DNA from: Corylus avellana
Lineage: Eukaryota; Streptophyta; Magnoliopsida; Fagales; Betulaceae
DNA: 64,000 nucleotides
Reading direction: 5' to 3'
Assembly: GCF_901000735.1 (NCBI RefSeq)
Contig: NC_081550.1
Coordinates: 3,678,669-3,742,668 of the forward strand
In this document: piece after piece, positions 56,545-64,000 of the stretch
How the letters are laid out: each line of letters opens with the position of its first letter
Numbering within the stretch: the stretch's first letter is position 1
The notes under the pieces: model-generated
Seen by the model: only the letters and a program-made list of their open reading frames with translations
What the model was told of the DNA's origin: nothing
The model's database searches: none
Translations under genes and position numbers: made by a program

Positions 56545-56736
56545 TTTTGGGTTGGCAAATAAAGGCATTTGTCTTCTCTTCAGTTCTCAAAGCTTCATTC
56601 ATTTTACAAATGATTTTATGCAACGAGGAAATGTGTGGTTTAATTACCTCAATTCCCAGGAAATGTCAACGAGGACGAGAGTTGTAAAACGAAGCTTGAG
56701 AATTGAAGATGCCATTATTTATTTGCCAACCCTAAA
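56545..56736. mobile_element. MITE in DC1 copy 4 3' flank
   Basis: Same element, at the same relative place, as 45491-45685, with ends TTTTGGGTTGGCAAATAAAG and TTTGCCAACCCTAAA. Confidence 0.8.
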
Positions 56737-56831
56737 CCACTTGCAGAGGCAGAATTAATAGTTCTAATGAAATAAATTTTACAATTACGAGGATCTCTTT
56801 CTAGCGTAGACACAAATGTCAAATGTGCTAG

Positions 56832-58529
56832 CTAGCACAACAAACTCCAATGATGCATGTAATACATCTCTGACTTTGTCCATGGATCAAAATGTAATTT
56901 GCCCATACATCTCGGCTGCAGATGGATGACGAATTTGCATTGTGTACAATTTAGGGCCATATCTCCCTTGAAAGTTTCATGGCAGACATCACACGGTCGA
57001 GAATTCTTAGTTTTCCAGACAAAATTGAGAGGATGTTGGTGATCTTTTCGAGTAAAATTTATTCCATACTTTATGTAGGGATAGTTCCCAATTACGTATC
57101 GAATATGAGCAGCAAAGTTGCATTCTACACAGTAATAGAACCAATGGTTTGGATTTCTTTCTTCTTCACAAATCAGACAATAATATTCTTCAGAATCGTT
57201 TTCAGCCGTGTAAGTGAGTGAGAGAAGATGTGGGTCATGTTCATACTTAACTTTGAGTGGGAGTGTCGCACATTCAAAACCCAAAGCAAAATCGCATTCC
57301 TTGCATACAAATACACCATTAGGGTGGCACCTCGAATCACAAGCATTGCAATCTTCTAGTGAACTTATAGCATGGAAGAGGGAGTGTTGGTGACCTTCAT
57401 TTTTAATCATTTTTGGAATTGAACAACATCGGATGTCAAGGCAGTAGTAACCATCACATTCTTGACATCCATAAACGAAGCCATTGCTAAAGCGCTTACA
57501 AGCAATGCAAGGAAAGATACCATTAATGCAGTGATCTCCCCTTGCATAGAGGGTAAGCAGATGTCGGTGACTTGGGAGTCGCTTCTTTAAGGGTAGTCGA
57601 GCACATGCGCTATGGAGAAAGTAATTGCATTGCTCACAACTATAAAATGGGGCGGTAATTATAGGTTGGATACAACCTTCACAGAGCTTATTATGATGAA
57701 CCTCGAGTTGGTTGCGGGTGAGGATTAAGTTATGTTCATGATCCAAATGTTTGAGCTCCTCACGTTCTTCACCCTCTTCAAATTCGATACCCTCCTCCTC
57801 CCCCTCTATGGTATCACTACTTGCTCCAATATTCCGATTTCTCTGTGCGCATTTCAAGTGGGCTACGAAATCACATTGTTGACAATAATAACCCGCATAC
57901 TTGAGGCTGAGCTTTTTGTAGCAAAGCTGACAGAATACATGATCATCCTCATGCTCCTTGATGACTTTAGCAAGTGAATAGATGAGCGTGAGCAAATGAC
58001 GATCTGCCATAATTCTTATGCTACGCGGCCTTTGAGCACATATAGCATGAGTAAAGAGTTGACAAATGCGACATATCTGGGCGCCGCTGTTGCGATCCTC
58101 ACCACAGACTTCACAGGTGAACGGAATGTGCTTCATGATAGGAACAAATTCATGTTGGTGACAGTCGTCAGGTTTAGTTTGCCAACCGGAAGCACACTCA
58201 ATGTCAAGGTCGAAATTGCAACTACGGCACTCATAGGCGAAGCATCTTTCGCAACACTTGAGGCACGCATCACAAAATCTAATCTTTGATGGCGCATCAA
58301 GAACGAGGGTGTGGTTTGGATGCACAGGGTGTTGTATCTCAGTGGGTAACTCAGCGCATGACTTGTGGAGAAAGAAGTTGCAGTCAGAGCATTTGTAGGC
58401 AGGACCGCATACCGATTTATCGCACCCAGAGCAAACAACTTCATTTTCGCCATCATTTTGTAAGTCTTCCACAAAGATCAAGGGATGCTTCTTGTGGCTA
58501 AAATGTTGGATCTCCTCCATCTCTCCCAA
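56832..58529 (-). CDS. DC1-domain protein, copy 4
   Basis: 565 aa, single exon, nine DC1 modules, start MGEMEEIQHFS aligned with copy 2. It shares the NDGENE insertion with copy 2 but keeps the module 7 ligands (CKECDF). In module 8 the ligand Cys of AHPRCVVG is Tyr (AHIRYVIG). Module 6 is longer than in the other copies (CQECDGYYCLDIRCC). The C-terminus continues past the usual end (CMGKL) for about 22 extra residues rich in aromatic residues (FDPWTKSEMYYMHHW), probably because the old stop was lost. Soluble, presumably zinc-binding; specific role unknown. A candidate leader intron is at 58619-58693 (GTGAGCC donor, TTGCAG acceptor). Confidence 0.92.
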   Translation of the reverse strand: MGEMEEIQHFSHKKHPLIFVEDLQNDGENEVVCSGCDKSVCGPAYKCSDCNFFLHKSCAELPTEIQHPVHPNHTLVLDAPSKIRFCDACLKCCERCFAYECRSCNFDLDIECASGWQTKPDDCHQHEFVPIMKHIPFTCEVCGEDRNSGAQICRICQLFTHAICAQRPRSIRIMADRHLLTLIYSLAKVIKEHEDDHVFCQLCYKKLSLKYAGYYCQQCDFVAHLKCAQRNRNIGASSDTIEGEEEGIEFEEGEEREELKHLDHEHNLILTRNQLEVHHNKLCEGCIQPIITAPFYSCEQCNYFLHSACARLPLKKRLPSHRHLLTLYARGDHCINGIFPCIACKRFSNGFVYGCQECDGYYCLDIRCCSIPKMIKNEGHQHSLFHAISSLEDCNACDSRCHPNGVFVCKECDFALGFECATLPLKVKYEHDPHLLSLTYTAENDSEEYYCLICEEERNPNHWFYYCVECNFAAHIRYVIGNYPYIKYGINFTRKDHQHPLNFVWKTKNSRPCDVCHETFKGDMALNCTQCKFVIHLQPRCMGKLHFDPWTKSEMYYMHHWSLLC

Positions 58530-59130
58530 GATTTCTCCCGATTCTCCGCCTCTCTCCGTCTCTCTCTCTTACACACTCCGGCACACAAGGGAAAGGTGAT
58601 TGACAAAAAAAAGTAACGCTGCAAGCACAAATCAAGCTTTAATTAGTAAAAAACGAAAAAAAAAAAGAAAGGAAAATTCTTGAGAAGGCTCACCTGAAAC
58701 TGAACCTAACCGAGATCGGCAGATTGAGCGGACTCAAAGGAAACCCAGAAAGTGATCAGAGTAAGCAGAAAGAATTTTTTTTTTTTTTTTTGTAGTTTTC
58801 TCTATCTTTTCTTTGAAAGGTGGAGAGGAGTGAGGGGCAGCCCGCAGCTGTGTGTGATTCCTTTTAGAACGATGATTTAGAGCGGTGGGACCATTGGGAA
58901 ATAAAAAACGCCAAAGCTTTTGAAAAGAAGAGTAGTCACTCTGTCACTGGTGGAGCAAGTCCTTTATTTTTCAGAGTCATGGGACCATTGTCATTATTGT
59001 GTGTTGAATAATCAAAATCAATAATGGTGAGGAAGCCGACAAAAACCATTAACACGACGCTAATATATTATTCTTGCCATCTCCTTGGTCTTCACATCAA
59101 CTGGCTCACTCAAATTAATTAAAGGGATTT
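58530..59130 (-). promoter_or_regulatory. 5' leader and upstream region of DC1 copy 4
   Basis: Undisrupted form of the upstream region shared by all four genes. It has a GA-rich leader, the leader intron, GGGACCATTGGGAAATAAAAAACGCC (reported in parts; about 58887-58912), and GCCGACAAAAACCA with TTCACATCAACTGGCTCACT further up. It serves as the reference for insertions upstream of copies 2 and 3. No TATA box could be fixed with confidence. Confidence 0.5.
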
Positions 59131-59589
59131 AAATGATTAACCGGAACTTACGTTCTTTGAATCTGAAAATTTAAAAAATTATGATTTCAAATTATGTAAT
59201 TTAAAAATGCTGTTAAATTTTTGGTACAATTGGAATTTAACTTTTATAATTATGCATTTTCAATTTTTTTTTTTTTTTAATTTTTAAAAAATGTAATTTC
59301 AAATAATTTATTTTCTGTAATTTTGTTTAAAATCACATTATTTTTATTTGTTTATAAAACCACAATACCAAGTGCACTCTTAATCCAACATTAACTGCAT
59401 GCCTTACGTAGCACAATCTAGCCGTGCCCACTTTTTTTTTTTTGGCGATGATTAAAAGGGATTGGCAAAAAATAAATAAATAAATAAATAAAAAAAACAA
59501 AAAACAAAAAACAAAAGAGCTATAGCTTGTTAAGGAAAAGAATTGGTACATCCATATATTAATTACCTCCGGCCGTATATAATTGAAAT

Positions 59590-60600
59590 TTTTGAAATAT
59601 TTTCTTATTGAAATGTTATCGGTTAATTAATTGAATTAACCAATAATTTTGGTTAATTATCAAAAATAGGGTTACCGGTACCGTTATAACCAATATCCAC
59701 CCCTACCCAATAGTCATTGCACCGTCAACTCCATAGCTGTGAATGATTTTGGATTTCTTTTTGTTTGGAGAAATTTTCTTGTTTGACTTCTTCATTTGTA
59801 GCTTCTTTGTAACGGTTTTTTTTTTTTTTTTTTTTTTAATTTTTTATTTATTTATTTATTTATTTTTTTTGGGGGGGATAGTTGATTAAGCAGTTAATCC
59901 TTTAAATTGCATTGTTCTTCTTAAGAATCCCTCTAATCCCTCTAATCCGATTCATTTAATTTAACGTGGCTTTTCTCATGAAGGCCATTACATTGCCATC
60001 TCACATTTAAATGTTTGAAAATTATGAGTAATGCTACATTTACTTTAACTATTTTATACTTATAGGTGGCTTTTAAAATTACCAGAGTTCATATTTAATA
60101 ATAATTCATCTCATATTTAACGTGGTTTTAAAAATCACTTATGAGTGTAGGAAAATGGAATTAGGATCATCTTCAGTTTAAATGAAGTGGAGAATATCCA
60201 GTTAGTTATATTGGAGATGTATTTTTGTTTCCTCAAAAAGTGAAAAGATAAAAATACCATTAAGATATAACTAATTGGTACAAAAATACTCTTCAAATAT
60301 AAGTAACTATTAGGAAAAAAAAAAAAAAAAAGAAAAAAAAAGTGTAAAGCCAAGCCCAGCCAAAGCCAGCAATGAAAAAGTTCCCAATCAATCTTTTGTT
60401 ATGGTTAGGGAATTCAATTGGCGCGGTGGGAAGGAGCTGTAAGTATTTCCCAACATTTACTTCATTTCATTCACAAGAAGAATAGCATGCCCAAAACTTA
60501 AAATGGGCCGACTATGGGGCCAAAAATAAAATGAAAATGAGTCAACTTGGGCGGTTATCAGATCAGCGCATCGAACGTGACCAGCGCGTGGCGCGCGTGA
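59590..60600. other. intergenic, no gene seen
   Basis: AT-rich with T tracts (59818-59837), a (TTTA)n run near 59846-59862, and no recognised coding sequence. Confidence 0.35.
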
Positions 60601-60660
60601 TGTGGTCACTTGGACCGCTTCTTTTCTTCTTTTTTTTTTTTTTTTTTGTTTTTTTTTTTT

Positions 60661-61678
60661 TCAAGAATTCGGATCTAGTGCGGGTAGGAACACCATAAGG
60701 CTAGTGAAACCAATGGGTTGCGATTTGATGTATGCATCTACAGCTGTGAGCTTGATGTGGAGGAGAGGATCTTCAATGCAAATGAATTGACACAGCGTGG
60801 TGCTTGCTGGATCGGTGATTGTAGGTAGCAAATCTGCGGCTGGGTGCAGTAGAGATCGGCGTGGCTGAGCGGCATAGTCTGAGTGGTGTTTATGGGTCGC
60901 ATCCTGGTGGAGGAGAAGAGCACAGTGGTGGCGCAAAGGTTCTGGACTACCGGAGGTGCAGTGGACTCATGGCAGTGAATTTGTGTGGAGTTGTCTAGGC
61001 TGTAAAATCCAGGCTTCCCAAATCCAAGGTGTAAAATTCGGCAGCAGCGGTGGAGGCGCATGAATATCACGGTAGAACCTTCCAGCGGCGCATGTGGGCG
61101 CGTGGAAGGGTGGGCGGTAGAGATTTCACCGGATATAGACTTTCCGGCGTCTAATATTTTGAATGGTAGGAACATCGAGGTGTTTGGATGAATGTGGTGG
61201 TGCGTGGTTGAACTGGTAGAGAGCATGGGTGGAGAGTGGCGGTGGAATTGAGACCCGAGACTGTCGGACGGAACGTGAGGAAACGTCAAAGACGTTGAAG
61301 GCCACAAGAAAGTGGCTTTGATACCATGTTGAATTAATTATACCATGTTGAAATAGTTTTGATACCATGTTAAAATAATGATGATGCAGAAATAATAACA
61401 GAAGCAACATACATAGAAAATAAACACAAAAAATTTTACGGGTAGTTCGGTGTTAGACACCTACATTTATCACCAAGAATACCCAATACATGGTGCTCAT
61501 TAACTTTTTTTTGGATTACAATATAAAGGTTCCTATTTATAGGGTAATGACTAAATACAAGGATAGTAATCAAATCCCCTTGATTTGATTACAATCAGTC
61601 CATAAATAGAAAATATTTAATATCAACATAATTATGGAATATACATAAAATATATTATATTTTCCATATATTCTAACA
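60661..61678 (-). mobile_element. truncated Ty1/copia-type element (LTR, primer site, partial interior)
   Basis: On the minus strand the LTR runs from TGTTAGAATATATGG (61678) to CAACA (about 61327; 352 bp), with a TATA box CCCTATAAATAGGAACC near 61540. It is followed at once by the methionine-tRNA primer site TGGTATCAAAGCC (61326-61314). The interior continues to about 60661 and ends in an A-rich run on this strand. ATACCATGTT occurs three times around the LTR end. A 189-codon open frame (60738-61307) has no recognised gag or pol motif. The second LTR is missing. Confidence 0.75.
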
Positions 61679-61704
61679 TTATTATTATTATTATTATTAT
61701 TATT
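61679..61704. repeat. (ATT)n microsatellite
   Basis: About eight ATT units directly beside the copia-type LTR. Confidence 0.85.
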
Positions 61705-61899
61705 TCACTTTCATGGATAAGCAAAGTTGAAATAGAATATTTAGAAAACCAATCGCAAGTGGGATTCTAGTAATTTTTCTCCCAATAATAAGAATCGGGA
61801 CCCTTTTATTCAAATGCCATCAATCTTTCACAACTGTACCATCATCTTTACTAGTATCACTGGCTAGTACACTTAAAAAGTGAAAAAAAGTTCCCAATG

Positions 61900-62005
61900 A
61901 GTAGTTCAATTGGCTGTGAACTACGCCTCATGAAGCGGAGGTCATTAGTTTAAATCCCCTCCCTCCTTCCTTTGTGTGGACATGTCAAAAAAAAAAAAAA
62001 AAAAA
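61900..62005 (+). mobile_element. tRNA-derived SINE, copy 4
   Basis: Best-preserved A-box region (GTAGTTCAATTGGCTGTGAA), then GGAGGTCATTAGTTTAAATC (decayed B-box), TTGTGTGGACATGTC and a poly-A tail of 20 or more. A target duplication is not obvious. Confidence 0.85.
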
Positions 62006-62096
62006 AAAGACATTAATTAGGGACAATAATAATCTTGCTTTAATCAGGGGAGTCATCAATATATTCATATGTCTAATTAATAACAACAAACCTTAC

Positions 62097-63655
62097 TTAG
62101 AGAGGGTAATACGAGAACCATCTTTCAATCATTGCATAGGCCTCCTTCGGCTTGTACTCGTCAGCTACGTGACCAGCTCCCTATATATATGGGAATAAAG
62201 AATTAATACATGCATGGCTTCCATAAATTTGTGTGCATCATTAATTAGAAAAAAAAAAAATAATAAGGAGGAGGAAAAAAGAGAGGGTATTTTTGCTTGC
62301 CTTAACACTTGAATATGTCATGTAGAAATCATTGTTTATATACCTCACTGTGTATCTACACGAGATTATTCAATAGAACCCATGAGTTAATTTAAACATC
62401 TGATCAAAAGTTGAGAAAAGTGTGAAATTGCATATATATATATAGAAGTGTATAATTAATTAAAGTAATTACCCTACAACTTGAGCATCAATAAACCATG
62501 GACGCCAAGGGTAGTCCAAAGTCAAATTCAAAGACCTTATCCACTCTTGGGTACCTATGTGTGGTATTTCCAAATCATGATCAGACCTGTTGAAAATCAA
62601 GAATTACATTGTAGAGAGCAACTATATATATATAAAAGGGCTTATTTGTTATTTTTGCATATCACAGCCAAAAGATTTTTATACCACACGAAACTTATTA
62701 CAAACCAGTGTAACTAGAGAGTTAAATTTTGCTGTTTTTCCTATAAATTAACCAGAATGCAACTTTAGATTGTAAAAGCCAAGGGAGTTGTAAGATATTA
62801 CGTACGTGTATATGAGAGCTCGAAGGTTTGTGTTAGTGAGATTCTGATGATAGTCGATAGTACTTGGGATATTCATCGTGTATGCTAAGCTTGAGTTGCA
62901 TAGTTCCCAGTGCCTTTTGCTTCCCTAGATTGCAGGGGTCAAATTATTTTCTTAGTTAATTACCTCTTTTTTTTTTTCATTTTTATTTTTTTTTTATTTT
63001 ATGAAAAAAAAAAGTCTACTACGTACCTCTCTAATGTGAAGAGCTTCTTGAACGGTCGGATCATTTGCCCAGAGTCCAACGATCGAAAATTTGTGATCCT
63101 TAAATGTAAACAAATTCGATACATGTATCTCTCAGACATTGAATGTAAGATATTTAATTGAAATTTGACTAAATGACGGAGTCTATATTTGAACTCAAGA
63201 CTTTTGGTTCTGATAGTGCGTTAAAGTATCAATTGTTTCAAATATTTAATAATTTAATCAATTCTTTAATAGAGGGGGAAAAAAAAGAAGAGAGAGAGAG
63301 AGAGATTTACTCGACACCAGAGCTCTTGGAGAAAATTCTTGGAAGTTTTCATGAAAATTCTTTGGTCCCCGTCGTCTGTGTAATAATTAGTATTTGGTTT
63401 CTTAGAGTTAGAGCCACTGGTGCAGGCAGGGAGCAAAACTTGAGAATAATAGATTCCACTGAGTAACTGCAATATATATGAAATGCAGTCGAAATTCCAT
63501 GTTATTGTGATCATCAATTTAATTTAATAAAAAGCCAAAAAGCAAATATATATATATATATATATAACCTACTTCATTGATAGCTGCAACATCTGTTAGG
63601 CATTGTTCGTTTCTTGGATCAATGTTGACGTAATCGCTATTACAACTTGTTTTGG
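62097..63655 (-). CDS. SCPL: serine carboxypeptidase-like protein (SCPL), 3' seven exons, partial
   Basis: Exons on the minus strand: 63573-63655, 63311-63466, 63027-63098, 62806-62924, 62473-62586, 62301-62343 and 62097-62180. Phases agree and give 222 C-terminal residues. Family marks in order: CNSDYVNIDPRNEQCL, ELWCR, LWANDPTVQEALHIRE, HWELCNSSLAYTM, SDHDLEIPHIGTQEWIRSLN, WRPWFIDAQVVGY and GAGHVADEYKPKEAYAMIER. The DHDxxIPHxGTQEWI and GH motifs place it in the clade of SCPL acyltransferases, vacuolar enzymes that use glucose esters to acylate secondary metabolites. The Asp and His of the triad are present; the Ser lies in exons beyond the right edge. The usual SGDHD reads TSDHD. The intron after 62301 has a GC donor (AAG/GCAAGC). 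Whether the 5' part is intact is unknown. Confidence 0.88.
63545..63566. repeat. (AT)n microsatellite in SCPL intron
   Basis: About eleven AT units between the first two visible SCPL exons. Confidence 0.85.
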
Positions 63656-63659
63656 CTGA

Positions 63660-64000
63660 CTTTAAAAGCAGAATAACACATCAAAAGACAAAAAAATTGA
63701 ATCATATATGTAAATTCACCAAATTAAGAAGGATTGATGTTAAATATGATATATAATTAAATAGAGAAAAGGGCGGAGACGATGATGGGCTGCATCTTGA
63801 CTGCATTCAGTATATTGAAGTACATATTACATAGGTTTCTATTTATAGAGATAATGAATAATGAGCAACGCAAATGATAGAATAAAGAAAGAAAGAAAGA
63901 AAAAAAAATCATCTTGCTCTTTAAGTTTGATTATAATAATTTGAAAACTTTGAAGCTTGAAGCTAATTACATAGCTTTTTGTTTGACAAGTTTAAGCACG
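63660..64000. other. right edge, no exon recognised
   Basis: The preceding SCPL exon was not found here. The sequence is AT-rich, with TTTCTATTTATAGAG near 63835, so a long intron or an insertion probably separates it from the visible exons. Confidence 0.4.

Noticed and set aside
60738..61307. 189-codon minus-strand open frame as a gene
   Set aside because: It follows the primer site of a copia-type element but shows no gag, protease or polymerase motif. Composition is that of chance translation of GC-richer DNA.
61900..61960. tRNA gene
   Set aside because: A- and B-box-like words are present, but no cloverleaf can be drawn, and the family tail plus poly-A and target duplications in sister copies show a SINE.

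Overview
The window is nuclear DNA of a flowering plant. It is AT-rich, its genes are split by GT-AG introns, it has long poly-A/T tracts, and it is full of small transposons. The protein set (plant HMG-CoA lyase, a CLE peptide, DC1 zinc-finger proteins, a serine carboxypeptidase-like acyltransferase) points to a eudicot. The species cannot be told from the sequence; the TE density would suit a woody eudicot, but that is a guess.

Layout. 1-5.5 kb is intergenic and holds fold-back elements, a SINE and a tandem duplication. 5.5-14.4 kb (+) is a complete 8-coding-exon hydroxymethylglutaryl-CoA lyase gene (leucine breakdown), with a miniature retrotransposon in intron 5 and a fold-back element in intron 6. 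14.4-20.7 kb is intergenic (MITEs, a SINE with perfect target duplications, degenerate LTR remnants). 20.77-21.05 kb (+) is an intronless CLE signalling-peptide gene. 23.5-59 kb (all -) is a tandem cluster of intronless DC1 (Cys/His-rich C1) genes: four full-length copies (538, 549, 559 and 565 aa) plus three decayed copies. 60.6-61.7 kb (-) is a degenerate Ty1/copia piece. 62.1-63.7 kb (-) holds the last seven exons of a serine carboxypeptidase-like gene that runs off the right edge.

The DC1 cluster grew by repeated duplication of a unit made of gene, 5'UTR intron, promoter and 3' flank. Because upstream regions remain alignable between copies, later insertions can be read against paralogous empty sites. 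Copy 2 carries a 2.9-kb fold-back transposon in its upstream region, itself interrupted by a deleted hAT element that keeps the N-terminus of its transposase. Copy 3 has lost the ancestral start codon. Copies 1, 2 and 4 have each lost zinc ligands.

Other strong signals are a 769-bp Mutator-like fold-back element with 9-bp target duplications, a 798-bp solo LTR with a perfect 5-bp duplication, a 77-bp-LTR TRIM family in three places, a tRNA-derived SINE family in four places, and a frameshifted stachyose/raffinose synthase fragment inside a CACTA-type end. At least nine sites share a CCACCCC/GGGGTGG-rich core although their terminal repeats differ. I saw no CRISPR, rRNA, tRNA or operon structure.
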